The position numbers and the translations under genes were made by a program. The notes under the pieces were generated by a model. That model did no database searches. It was not told the DNA's origin and saw only the letters and a program-made list of their open reading frames with translations. 64,000 nt of DNA from Flavobacteriales bacterium (GTDB lineage: Bacteria > Bacteroidota > Bacteroidia > Flavobacteriales_F > PHOS-HE28), in NCBI GenBank assembly GCA_016710015.1, contig JADJLR010000001.1:124001-188000 (forward strand), in the 5' to 3' direction. This document shows, in pieces, positions 34,600-42,180 of this stretch; positions within the stretch are counted from its first letter, which is position 1; each line of letters opens with the position of its first letter.

Positions 34600-36030
34600 A
34601 TGAAGAAGGACCACGAGAAGATCTGGGATCGGTGCCTGGAAGTGATCAAGGACAACGTAAGCCAGCAAAGCTTCAAGACTTGGTTCGCGCCGATCAAAGC
34701 TTTGCGTTTGCAGGATCATGTGCTGACCATCCAAGTACCGTCGCAATTCTTCTATGAATGGCTGGAGGAACATTACATCAGCCTCCTGAAGAAGATCATC
34801 AAAAAAGAATTGGGGAATGAAGGGCGTCTGGAGTACTCCATCATCATGGAGAACGGCTTCCAGAATGCCAACCCATACACCGTGAAGATGCCAACGAGCC
34901 ATGCTCGTGAGGTGAAGAACTCATCGGTAACCCTCCCGATCGATGTGGCGAACAGCCCCATCAAGAACCCGTTCATCATTCCGGGTCTGCGCAAGATCAA
35001 GGTGGAAAGCCATCTCAACGCCAACTATTCCTTCGATACGTTCATCGAGGGGGACTGCAACCGATTGGGCCGCAGTGCAGGATATGCCGTGGCGCAGAAG
35101 CCCGGTGGCACCGCCTTCAATCCGTTGTTGATCTATGGTGGTGTCGGCTTGGGCAAGACACACCTTGCACATGCCATCGGCATCGAGATCAAGAAGAACC
35201 ATCCGGACAAGACGATCCTGTACGTACCTGCGGAAAAGTTCACCCAGCAATTCATCGAGGCGGTGAAGAACAACACGGTCGGCGACTTCACGCAGTTCTA
35301 TCAGATGATGGATGTGCTGTTGATCGACGATGTGCAGTTCTTGGCCGGCAAGGAGAAAACGCAGGATGTGTTCTTCCATGTCTTCAACGCCTTGCACCAA
35401 TCCGGCAAGCAGTTGGTGATCACCAGCGACAAAGCACCGGTGGAAATGGCGGGCATGGAACAACGCCTCCTCTCCCGCTTCAAGTGGGGTTTGAGCGCCG
35501 ATCTGCAAACGCCCGGACTCGAAACACGGATCGCCATTCTGGAGAAGAAGATGTACGCCGAAGGCATCGACCTGCCCAAGGAGGTGGTGGAATACCTCGC
35601 GTACAGCATCACCACCAACATCCGTGAACTCGAAGGTGCCATGATCAGCTTGATCGCACAGAGCTCGTTGAACAAGAAGGCCGTGACGCTCGATCTCGCG
35701 AAGCAGATGATCGACAAGTTCGTGAAGAACACGGCGCGCGAGGTCAGCATCGACTACATCCAGAAAGTGGTGTGCGATTACTTCGACCTACCGATCGAAC
35801 TACTGAAGAGCAAGACTCGGAAACGCGAAGTGGTGCAGGCCCGTCAGATCGCCATGTACTTCGCGAAGAAGATGACCAAGAGTTCACTCGCGAACATCGG
35901 TGCACATTGCGGTGGCAAAGACCACGCGACCGTTCTGCACGCTTGCCGAACAGTGAACAACCTGCAAGAGACGGACAAGCAGTTCCGTGGTTATCTTGAA
36001 GACCTCGAGAAGAAGTTGAGCATCCATTGA
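34600..36030 (+). CDS. dnaA: Chromosomal replication initiator DnaA
   Basis: DnaA binds DnaA boxes and opens the origin. The 476-residue product has domain I (EKIWDRCLEVIKDNVSQQSF), a linker, an AAA domain with Walker A GGVGLGKTHLAHAIG and Walker B VLLIDDVQFLAGKE, and a C-terminal DNA-binding domain with the DnaA signature GGKDHATVLHACRTV. All features are canonical. It is followed by a strong terminator hairpin at 36051-36084 rather than by dnaN, which is 14 kb away. Confidence 0.97.
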   Translation: MKKDHEKIWDRCLEVIKDNVSQQSFKTWFAPIKALRLQDHVLTIQVPSQFFYEWLEEHYISLLKKIIKKELGNEGRLEYSIIMENGFQNANPYTVKMPTSHAREVKNSSVTLPIDVANSPIKNPFIIPGLRKIKVESHLNANYSFDTFIEGDCNRLGRSAGYAVAQKPGGTAFNPLLIYGGVGLGKTHLAHAIGIEIKKNHPDKTILYVPAEKFTQQFIEAVKNNTVGDFTQFYQMMDVLLIDDVQFLAGKEKTQDVFFHVFNALHQSGKQLVITSDKAPVEMAGMEQRLLSRFKWGLSADLQTPGLETRIAILEKKMYAEGIDLPKEVVEYLAYSITTNIRELEGAMISLIAQSSLNKKAVTLDLAKQMIDKFVKNTAREVSIDYIQKVVCDYFDLPIELLKSKTRKREVVQARQIAMYFAKKMTKSSLANIGAHCGGKDHATVLHACRTVNNLQETDKQFRGYLEDLEKKLSIH

Positions 36031-36050
36031 TCACTTGCGACACACCCATT

Positions 36051-36084
36051 GAAAGGCCTCCGTTCACGGGGGCCTTTCGCTTTT
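36051..36084 (+). terminator. Intrinsic terminator after dnaA
   Basis: A 12-bp stem (36051-36062 with 36067-36078, one G-T pair) encloses a four-base loop TTCA and is followed by GCTTTT. It lies 20 bases after the dnaA stop and 38 bases before the phosphatase gene, so dnaA is probably its own transcript. Confidence 0.8.
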
Positions 36085-36122
36085 CATCATCTTCGCAACG
36101 CAAGCGATCACATTTACCAGAC

Positions 36123-36581
36123 ATGAAGATCCTCCTCGTCTGCCTCGGCAACATCTGCCGCTCCCCTATGGCCGAAGGCATCCTGCGCGACATGATCCAG
36201 AAGCAAGGTCTCGCCTACACCACCGATTCTGCGGGCACCGGAGACTATCACGTTGGCGAAGTTCCGGACCAGCGTGCCATCCGAAGCATGCGCGATCATG
36301 GCATCGACATCAGTGATCTGCGCGCGCGGCACTTCCGCCCAAGCGACTTCCACGGCTTCGATGTGTTGTTGGCGATGGACAAGAGCAACTTGACGAACAT
36401 GCTGGCCATTGCACCGGACGAGGCATCCAAGAAGAAGGCACGGCTGATGATGGACCATGCACCGCTACATCCTCTTCGCGAAGTGCCGGACCCCTATTTC
36501 GGTGGTGACGAAGGATTCGAGCAAGTGTACCGGATGTTGACGGAGGCATGCAGCAATATGCTGAAGGATGAAAAAGGCTGA
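36123..36581 (+). CDS. Low molecular weight protein-tyrosine-phosphatase
   Basis: The 152-residue product starts MKILLVCLGNICRSPMAEG, containing the C-x5-R active-site loop CLGNICR followed by S of LMW-PTPs, and has the catalytic Asp in VPDPYFGGDEGF. Such enzymes dephosphorylate tyrosine (or arginine) phosphate; in Bacteroidota the partners are often capsule kinases, but none is here. The start at 36123 is the family start. It overlaps the following methyltransferase gene by 14 bases. Confidence 0.92.
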   Translation: MKILLVCLGNICRSPMAEGILRDMIQKQGLAYTTDSAGTGDYHVGEVPDQRAIRSMRDHGIDISDLRARHFRPSDFHGFDVLLAMDKSNLTNMLAIAPDEASKKKARLMMDHAPLHPLREVPDPYFGGDEGFEQVYRMLTEACSNMLKDEKG

Positions 36582-37305
36582 AGGCTACGGCACGCTCTAT
36601 CTCTTGCCGGTATGGCTGGGTGAGCACGGCGGTGTGGAGCAATTGCCTCCAGAGAACATCGCTCTGGTGCAACGCATCACGCTCTACTTCACGGAGCATG
36701 AGAAGACCGCGCGGCACATGCTCCGACGCATGGTACCGAGCATCGAACTCCCTGCTTTGGAATTGCATCGTTTGGATAAGGACACCACGTTGCAGGAAGC
36801 ACAGAACATGATCGCCTTGTTGCGCGACGGACGTGATGCGGCCATCGTGAGCGAAGCAGGAATGCCGGGCATCGCGGATCCAGGGGCTCGGTTGGTGCAA
36901 GCGGCACATCGCTCCGGCATTTCGGTGGTGCCTCTCATCGGGCCCAGTTCCTTGTTCTTGGCCTTGGCCGCATCCGGGCTCAGTGGTCAGCAATTCACTT
37001 TCCATGGATACCTGCCCGTGAAACAGCCGGAGCGCAAAGCGGCGATCAAGCGGTTGGAGTCGGAAGCAAGGCATGGAGCTGCGCAACTCTTCATTGAAAC
37101 GCCCTATCGCAATGATGCCATGCTAGCGGATCTATTGTCCACTTGTTCCGGATCACTGCAACTCACCATCGCCATCGATCTGACCCAACCCGGCGGCAGT
37201 GTCGTTACACGGAGTATCGATGAATGGGCGCGTCTCGGGATCACACTTGGCAAGCGCCCCGCCGTTTTCATACTGGGGCGCGCCATGGGTGGTGATCGCG
37301 TTTAG
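36568..37305 (+). CDS. RsmI-like SAM-dependent methyltransferase (tetrapyrrole methylase fold)
   Basis: The 245-residue product has the tetrapyrrole-methylase fold seen in RsmI: EKTARHMLRRM, then VSEAGMPGIADPGARLVQAAH and the conserved VVPLIGPSSLFLALAASGL, FTFHGYLPVK. RsmI 2'-O-methylates C1402 of 16S rRNA. The protein lacks the roughly 40-residue C-terminal part and the usual N-terminal glycine-rich first strand of RsmI, so it is the short Bacteroidota variant. Methylation of rRNA is inference from the family. Confidence 0.82.
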   Translation: MKKAEGYGTLYLLPVWLGEHGGVEQLPPENIALVQRITLYFTEHEKTARHMLRRMVPSIELPALELHRLDKDTTLQEAQNMIALLRDGRDAAIVSEAGMPGIADPGARLVQAAHRSGISVVPLIGPSSLFLALAASGLSGQQFTFHGYLPVKQPERKAAIKRLESEARHGAAQLFIETPYRNDAMLADLLSTCSGSLQLTIAIDLTQPGGSVVTRSIDEWARLGITLGKRPAVFILGRAMGGDRV

Positions 37306-38168
37306 GAGGTCCGGTCCACCTGTTCCAGACGGATGGTGTAGATCACGGGTGTGTAAGGCTCGATCACTTTGGGCACCCCCTTTTCCCCGAAGGCCTGATC
37401 GCTTGGGAAAATAAACGTCCCGGTCTGTCCTGGGCGCAACAAATGGATGGCCACTTCGATCCCCGGGATCACTTGGTCCTTGTCACCGAACCGGAAACCG
37501 AGCGCCTCTCCGTTGCGTTCGGTGTCATCGAACACCAGACCATCTTCCAAGCGCTGCCCGCGATACGACACGGTCACGTACTCACCAGCCTTGACTCGTG
37601 CTGTATCTCGAGCTGTTCCGGTGATGTGGTAATACACCTCACTGGTTCCCCACTGCGTGAACGGCTCGCTCGCACTTGCACGATATGAAGCGATCAGGCG
37701 TCGTTCGAACCCTAAGGGGTCGTTACGGCGGTAGCGTTCCACCGCAGCACGGATCATGGCCGGGGTACGAATGCCGATCAACCCCACTTCCACTTGGACC
37801 TTCCCTGAATCGGGTATCGCCACGTCCTTCCCTCCGACGATCGCTGACCAAGGCCATGCACCGGCCGGTGCGATCACACTCATGCTATCTCCTGCATGGA
37901 TCCGATCGAAGATGGGAATGAAAGGTCCGGTTCGTAGGTCCTTCACTGCATACATATCCTCTGTGCTGAACAGTTCCCCGATGCCACGACCTTGCCAACC
38001 CATGCGCAATCGCATGCGCACACTATCACTGTCCGATGGAAGAATAGTCCCATCGCCCAACATCACATAATGCAAGTGGACATCGCCATCCAAGGCTTTG
38101 TATCCCGAATAGGGTGATCGTTGGCAGCCTACAACAAGCAACGTAAAAAGGAATACGTACCGGATCAT
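37302..38168 (-). CDS. FKBP-type peptidyl-prolyl isomerase lipoprotein
   Basis: The 288-residue product begins with a lipoprotein signal ending LLVVGC (Cys15). The C-terminal 110 residues form an FKBP domain (VKAGEYVTVSYRGQRLEDG, VFDDTERNGEALGFRFGD, VIPGIEVAIHLLRPGQTG, IFPSDQAFGEKGVPKV). An N-terminal half of about 170 residues looks like a divergent second FKBP-like domain (VHLHYVMLGDGTILPSDSD). Its start overlaps the end of the next FKBP gene upstream by four bases, so they are co-translated. Such lipoproteins fold periplasmic or outer-membrane proteins. Confidence 0.85.
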   Translation of the reverse strand: MIRYVFLFTLLVVGCQRSPYSGYKALDGDVHLHYVMLGDGTILPSDSDSVRMRLRMGWQGRGIGELFSTEDMYAVKDLRTGPFIPIFDRIHAGDSMSVIAPAGAWPWSAIVGGKDVAIPDSGKVQVEVGLIGIRTPAMIRAAVERYRRNDPLGFERRLIASYRASASEPFTQWGTSEVYYHITGTARDTARVKAGEYVTVSYRGQRLEDGLVFDDTERNGEALGFRFGDKDQVIPGIEVAIHLLRPGQTGTFIFPSDQAFGEKGVPKVIEPYTPVIYTIRLEQVDRTS

Positions 38169-38686
38169 GGCCGAACGGAAACCGCGACCAGACCGATGTG
38201 GTAGACCACGGAGCTGCGCATGGGTATGCGATCCTGATCACCGATCAGACCATGGGCACGATAGGAAGGGATCACCACCAAGGCGCTATCTCCAGGGCTC
38301 ATCCATTGAATGGCTTCGTGCAGCCCACTTTCCACTTGATCCATTTCCACCAAGAAGGATTCCGGCTCTCCAAGTGCGGTAGAATATGCCGTATCGCCAT
38401 TCAGCAATTCGACCACGTAATTCACCTTCGCCCATTGCTGTGGTTTCGCATGCTCACCTTCTTGATCCCGAAGCATCAGGAAGCGCACCCCCCGATCGGA
38501 TCGGTGCAACTTCAATCCCATACGCTGTTCGAAGAGGTCGATGTCGTGCTCCTCCAAGCGCACCGCATCCCGATTCTCCTTCAAGCGTTCTTCTGCAGAA
38601 GGCATGGTAGGCGGAGGTTGCGTAGGTGTACGTTGGCCACCACAGGCCACCGTGGCACTTAGGATGAAAGAGATCAGGGACTTCAT
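38165..38686 (-). CDS. gldI: FKBP-type peptidyl-prolyl isomerase lipoprotein, GldI-like
   Basis: The 173-residue product has a lipoprotein signal with VACGG (Cys15) and an FKBP domain (WAKVNYVVELLNGDTAYST, FLVEMDQVESGLHEAIQWM, VVIPSYRAHGLIGD). Its size, lipid anchor and position directly downstream of nrnA fit GldI, the gliding-motility isomerase of Bacteroidota. The gene symbol is inference from size and neighbourhood. It overlaps nrnA and the second FKBP gene by four bases at each end. Confidence 0.68.
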   Translation of the reverse strand: MKSLISFILSATVACGGQRTPTQPPPTMPSAEERLKENRDAVRLEEHDIDLFEQRMGLKLHRSDRGVRFLMLRDQEGEHAKPQQWAKVNYVVELLNGDTAYSTALGEPESFLVEMDQVESGLHEAIQWMSPGDSALVVIPSYRAHGLIGDQDRIPMRSSVVYHIGLVAVSVRP

Positions 38687-39708
38687 GCCGGGTGATCAGC
38701 GATCAATTTAGGGAGCAAGGACATGAAACGAGCGACGGCATCTTGGAACGGTTCGGTGGCTTTTCCGCCGGCGGCATTCGCATGCCCCCCACCGCTGAAG
38801 TGCTCCTTCAGGAATCGATCCACCGGCAGGTTCCCCTTGGAACGCAAGCTCACCTTCACCATATCTGGACGTTCGATGAAGAGCGCGGCCAATCGCATCC
38901 CTTGTATGGATAGACCGTAGTTCACGAATCCCTCCGTGTCTCCGGGCTTGAAGTTGAATTGTTCCAGATCATCCATGTTCAGACCGATCACTACGGTGCG
39001 CAATTCGGGCAGAACCGTCATGCGCTCAGTCAAAGCAAAGCCGAGCAGGCGCATCCGATCGGCACTGTGGGTATCGGAAATCGCGGAGTAGATCGTGTCC
39101 AGGTCCACGCCCTCTTCCAACAATCTCGCAGCGACACGCAATGTGTGCGGAGTACTGGTCTTATACCTGAATGATCCAGAATCGGTGATCATGCCCGTGT
39201 ACAAACAAGTGGCTGCTTCCAGACCGATCAGATCATCCATACCAAGCCCTGCAACGATATCCGCCACCATCTGGCAGGTACTGCTTGCCGAGATATCCGA
39301 GAAGAAGACCTCGGCGAATGTGTCCGGCTGTTGGTGATGATCGATGAGCACTTTGGTGGCCACACTCCGAACGGCTTCCTCCAAGCCACCTATCCGATCG
39401 AGTTGATTGAAGTCCAAGCAGAAGACCAGGTCACTGGTCCGGATCGTAGAGAGTGCCGCATCCGGCGACCGGTCCAAGCACAAGACCTCCGATCGGCCAG
39501 GCAAGAAGTCCAAGAAATTCGCTGGGGTGTTCGGCAACACGACGCGGGCTGTATGTCCCGCCGCACGCAACACATGCATCAGTCCCAAACTGGAGCCGAT
39601 GGCATCGCCATCCGGATTGTAGTGTGAAACGATCGCAAGGCGCTTCGGCTTTGCGAGCAGTTCACGCAATTTCTGCAACTGCTCCGGCGGGGCTGAATGT
39701 TCGGACAT
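38683..39708 (-). CDS. nrnA: DHH-family phosphoesterase (NrnA-like)
   Basis: NrnA-type enzymes degrade short oligoribonucleotides and 3'-phosphoadenosine 5'-phosphate. The 341-residue product has N-terminal SHYNPDGDAIGSSLGL, VFCLDFNQ, the DHH motif in VLIDHHQQPD, and the C-terminal DHHA1 domain ending in the GGGHANAAGGK motif. The start at 39708 follows the family; the longer frame would run through a leader hairpin at 39713-39736. The gene lies upstream of gldI as in other Bacteroidota. Confidence 0.92.
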   Translation of the reverse strand: MSEHSAPPEQLQKLRELLAKPKRLAIVSHYNPDGDAIGSSLGLMHVLRAAGHTARVVLPNTPANFLDFLPGRSEVLCLDRSPDAALSTIRTSDLVFCLDFNQLDRIGGLEEAVRSVATKVLIDHHQQPDTFAEVFFSDISASSTCQMVADIVAGLGMDDLIGLEAATCLYTGMITDSGSFRYKTSTPHTLRVAARLLEEGVDLDTIYSAISDTHSADRMRLLGFALTERMTVLPELRTVVIGLNMDDLEQFNFKPGDTEGFVNYGLSIQGMRLAALFIERPDMVKVSLRSKGNLPVDRFLKEHFSGGGHANAAGGKATEPFQDAVARFMSLLPKLIADHPA

Positions 39709-39712
39709 GGAA

Positions 39713-39736
39713 CGGCCCGCCTTTTCAGGCGGGCCG
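39713..39736 (-). promoter_or_regulatory. GC-rich hairpin in the nrnA leader
   Basis: A perfect 9-bp stem (CGGCCCGCC with GGCGGGCCG) around a six-base loop lies between a TACCTTTG -7-like box and the nrnA ATG, ending four bases before the start codon. If transcription begins just after the box, the hairpin would be almost the whole 5' leader and could control translation. It lacks a downstream T-run, so a terminator for the upstream gene is less likely. Confidence 0.55.
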
Positions 39737-39744
39737 CAAAGGTA
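39737..39744 (-). promoter_or_regulatory. Candidate -7 box of nrnA
   Basis: On the minus strand this reads TACCTTTG, matching TAnnTTTG, 28 bases before the nrnA start. No clear -33 element was found at the normal spacing. Confidence 0.35.
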
Positions 39745-39756
39745 GCTGACCACGAA

Positions 39757-40374
39757 CTATTGGGGTTCGAAACCCAATACAGGTGTTGGCATGTGTTCGA
39801 TCAGGATGCCCACACAACCGATGTCATTGGTCTCTCCGCTCTTCTTGGGTTTCGCATCGCTGTTTCCCGGCGCGATCACCTCCACGGCGATACGCTTGGT
39901 AGCGGTGCAGGAGAATTCAACCTCGTCGGCCATGTCGTGCTCGGTATTGTCCCAAAGCACTTTCTCTTCATCGTTGAAGAGGCGTTCCTTCCGCTTGGTC
40001 TTCACCTCTTGTGTGGTGCCGGTCGCATTCCCCTGCTCGTCCAATACAGCTTCTTGCGTGATCACCTCAATGGTTTCGTCATGCGGCACCCGGATCTTCT
40101 CCACCAAGCGGATCGCGAGTTGCTCCCCGAGGATCTTTTCATCATGACTGATGGAGATCCGGTAATCCTGCCCGCGGTAGATGATGATGTTGAGTTCCGT
40201 TTCCTTGCCTACCTGGACCATGGCGCTCTTGCTCTGGCCGTTCATTGAGAAACGCTTATCGCCGGATGGATCCCCGTTGAACCTGTGGTAATCGGCACAC
40301 TTGTACTGCCCGATCGCCGAACCACTGGCGAGTAACGCTGCGGAAGCCAACAGGCTATTGATGATCTGATTCAT
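39757..40374 (-). CDS. Uncharacterised exported protein
   Basis: The 205-residue product has an N-terminal signal (SLLASAALLASGSAIGQ) and a body with repeated strands (SAMVQVGKETELNIIIYRG, RISISHDEKILGEQ) followed by a charged central region (KTKRKERLFNDEEKVLWDN) and a C-terminus naming no known motif. No family is recognised. Its start lies 13 bases from the end of the lipoprotein gene upstream on the same strand; the two may be co-expressed. Confidence 0.65.
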   Translation of the reverse strand: MNQIINSLLASAALLASGSAIGQYKCADYHRFNGDPSGDKRFSMNGQSKSAMVQVGKETELNIIIYRGQDYRISISHDEKILGEQLAIRLVEKIRVPHDETIEVITQEAVLDEQGNATGTTQEVKTKRKERLFNDEEKVLWDNTEHDMADEVEFSCTATKRIAVEVIAPGNSDAKPKKSGETNDIGCVGILIEHMPTPVLGFEPQ

Positions 40375-40387
40375 GCGTTGGTTCAGT

Positions 40388-41281
40388 TTAGGAGTTGGAC
40401 TTGTCCTCGGGAGCGGTCATGCGGGTGCGCAGGTCTTCTACAGCATCCACCAGCGCTTGATACTTCTCGGAGGTCAACTCCATTTGCACATCGTCGCCAA
40501 GCACCATTCGGCCACTGGTAGAAGCCCCTTGGTGTGCTACCCGTTTCACGTTCACTTGGTCGTAGATATCGCGAATGGCAGTCAGTTCCATCATGGTATT
40601 GGCCACATCCGCATCACCGGCTTGTGGTTCCATCATATCCAAGAGGTGCTCCAAGGTCACTTTCTGTTCGCCCACGCGGGCCATTAGGTTCGGGTTGTTC
40701 CCTGCACCATCGATCTGCCGGAAAAGCAGGTGCATACTTTCCACCCAACCACCGGCCAATACCAAGGATAGCACGGGACCCATCTTCTCGTCCTGCAGCT
40801 TCGTATAGGCTTTGGTGTATGCGTCATTGCTGATCAGCTCCAAGGAGTCGCCACGGGTGAGATTGGCTTCCAGACGCACGAAATCCGCATCCGAGAATGC
40901 CGAAGCGATGCCTAATCCATCGGCGAGTTTCTTGCAAGTGAGGTAGTATCGCGCCACTTCGACATTCATCTTGAAGTAGCTGGCGAACACCAGATCGGTG
41001 GAATAGACCCCGAAATTGAAGGCACGACCCTGCAGGCTGACATAGCGATCCACATTCCCTGCAGGATTCAGCATTCGCTTCTGGCCTTCGCCCGCCAGAT
41101 CACGCACGAGGTTGAACAACTCATTCGGCGTGGGCATTTGATAGATGCTGGCCACGGTGGCTTCGGTCCCATCCCCGCCAATGACCAGACCGGGACCTGC
41201 GTCATTGGTCGGCTTCGGATCACCCCCACAGGAAGTGACCAACGCGGCCAATAGGATGGTGGAGAGAACTGTTGTTTTCAT
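40388..41281 (-). CDS. Uncharacterised lipoprotein
   Basis: The 297-residue product begins with a lipoprotein signal ending LVTSC (Cys18), which sets the start at 41281. The mature part is rich in helices (ELFNLVRDLAGEGQKRML, VEVARYYLTCKKLADGLGIA, VTLEHLLDMMEPQ) and has no recognised domain; the style resembles Bacteroidota surface-exposed helical lipoproteins. It is divergent from ndk and upstream of another uncharacterised exported protein. Function unknown. Confidence 0.7.
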   Translation of the reverse strand: MKTTVLSTILLAALVTSCGGDPKPTNDAGPGLVIGGDGTEATVASIYQMPTPNELFNLVRDLAGEGQKRMLNPAGNVDRYVSLQGRAFNFGVYSTDLVFASYFKMNVEVARYYLTCKKLADGLGIASAFSDADFVRLEANLTRGDSLELISNDAYTKAYTKLQDEKMGPVLSLVLAGGWVESMHLLFRQIDGAGNNPNLMARVGEQKVTLEHLLDMMEPQAGDADVANTMMELTAIRDIYDQVNVKRVAHQGASTSGRMVLGDDVQMELTSEKYQALVDAVEDLRTRMTAPEDKSNS

Positions 41282-41378
41282 CAGGGGGCTGAGTATTGGT
41301 GAGGCCGGGTATCGCGATGCGCTGCTACGCGGCACGAAGGAATAATGTTCGGGAGGCCTTTGCTTCCGTTCCTCCGGT

Positions 41379-41386
41379 TATTTTTG
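41379..41386 (+). promoter_or_regulatory. Candidate -7 box of ndk
   Basis: TATTTTTG matches TAnnTTTG and lies 22 bases before the ndk ATG. A TTTG at 41359-41362 is upstream but with a 16-base spacer, shorter than the usual 19. Confidence 0.38.
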
Positions 41387-41408
41387 CCCGGCTTTATCAA
41401 CGATCAAC

Positions 41409-41825
41409 ATGACGAACAGGACTTTTACGATGATCAAACCGGAGGCTGTGGCCGCCGGGCATGCAGGTAAGATCATCGATATGATCATTGGCGCGGGTTA
41501 CAAGATCATCGCTTTGAAATACACCCGGCTCTCCTCCGAGGAGGCTGGACACTTCTACGAAGTACACAAAGAGCGCCCATTCTATGGCGAATTGGTGGAC
41601 TACATGGCCAGTGGCCCCATCTATGCCGCGATCCTAGAGAAGGACAACGCTGTGGAGGATTTCCGCAAGCTGATCGGGGCAACCGATCCAGCACAGGCCG
41701 AAGAAGGGACCATCCGTAAGCGCTTCGCGGAAAGCAAGGCGAAGAACGCCTGCCACGGAAGTGATAGCAACGACAATGCAGCGATCGAAGGAAACTTCTT
41801 CTTCAGCGGTAGGGAGAGGTTCTGA
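41409..41825 (+). CDS. ndk: Nucleoside diphosphate kinase
   Basis: Ndk balances nucleoside triphosphate pools by transferring the gamma phosphate through a phosphohistidine. The 138-residue product has TFTMIKPEAV, HKERPFYGELVDYM and the active-site loop NACHGSDS with His116. The length is typical (about 140). It is convergent with the DUF721 gene; a hairpin at 41843-41880 lies between them. Confidence 0.96.
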   Translation: MTNRTFTMIKPEAVAAGHAGKIIDMIIGAGYKIIALKYTRLSSEEAGHFYEVHKERPFYGELVDYMASGPIYAAILEKDNAVEDFRKLIGATDPAQAEEGTIRKRFAESKAKNACHGSDSNDNAAIEGNFFFSGRERF

Positions 41826-41842
41826 GGGTATGGTTGACGGTT

Positions 41843-41880
41843 GGTAGTGGAGAGTTGGAGGTTGCAACCTGCCCACTACC
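41843..41880. terminator. Hairpin between ndk and the DUF721 gene
   Basis: Arms 41843-41850 and 41873-41880 (GGTAGTGG/CCACTACC) are perfectly complementary and enclose a 12-base perfect palindrome AGGTTGCAACCT at 41859-41870. There is no long T-run on either strand. The position between two convergent stop codons suggests a bidirectional terminator or mRNA 3'-end stem. Confidence 0.45.
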
Positions 41881-41889
41881 CGCTTTCCT

Positions 41890-42180
41890 TTACTCCAACA
41901 CGATCTCTTGGACGACCTGGCGTCCTGCTCGGCGGTTGAGCAATTCCACAAGGGTCTCGCGCATGAAGGAGAGTTCGTGACGCAATGGGGCGGAATCCAC
42001 CCGGACATTGAGTCGGCCTTTTCTCAGGCGTACGCTCACTGTATGCCGTGCGATCATGGGGCCAACGGCTTCATCCCAGCCGGTGGTGATGTCCAATTCA
42101 TCCATCTTCTCGCGCAGACCGAACGCGTCGATGAACTGGTCCATGGCGGTATTAAGCGACTGTTCGTTCGATCGTTTCAC
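41890..42180 (-). CDS. DUF721 (DciA-like) protein
   Basis: The 96-residue product (KRSNEQSLNTAMDQFIDAFG, WDEAVGPMIARHT, LRKGRLNVRVDSAPLRHELS) belongs to DUF721, the family that includes the DciA helicase-loading factor. The GTG at 42180 is chosen because family members start with a similar K-R-x-N-E-x-S-L segment; an ATG at 42144 is the alternative. It overlaps the 3' end of recF by 29 bases. A role with RecF or DnaB in replication is inference. Confidence 0.78.
   Translation of the reverse strand: MKRSNEQSLNTAMDQFIDAFGLREKMDELDITTGWDEAVGPMIARHTVSVRLRKGRLNVRVDSAPLRHELSFMRETLVELLNRRAGRQVVQEIVLE

Noticed and set aside
34265..34603. 112-codon plus-strand frame in the gap upstream of dnaA
   Set aside because: Its composition is not protein-like, it overlaps the candidate dnaA promoter, and no motif is visible.
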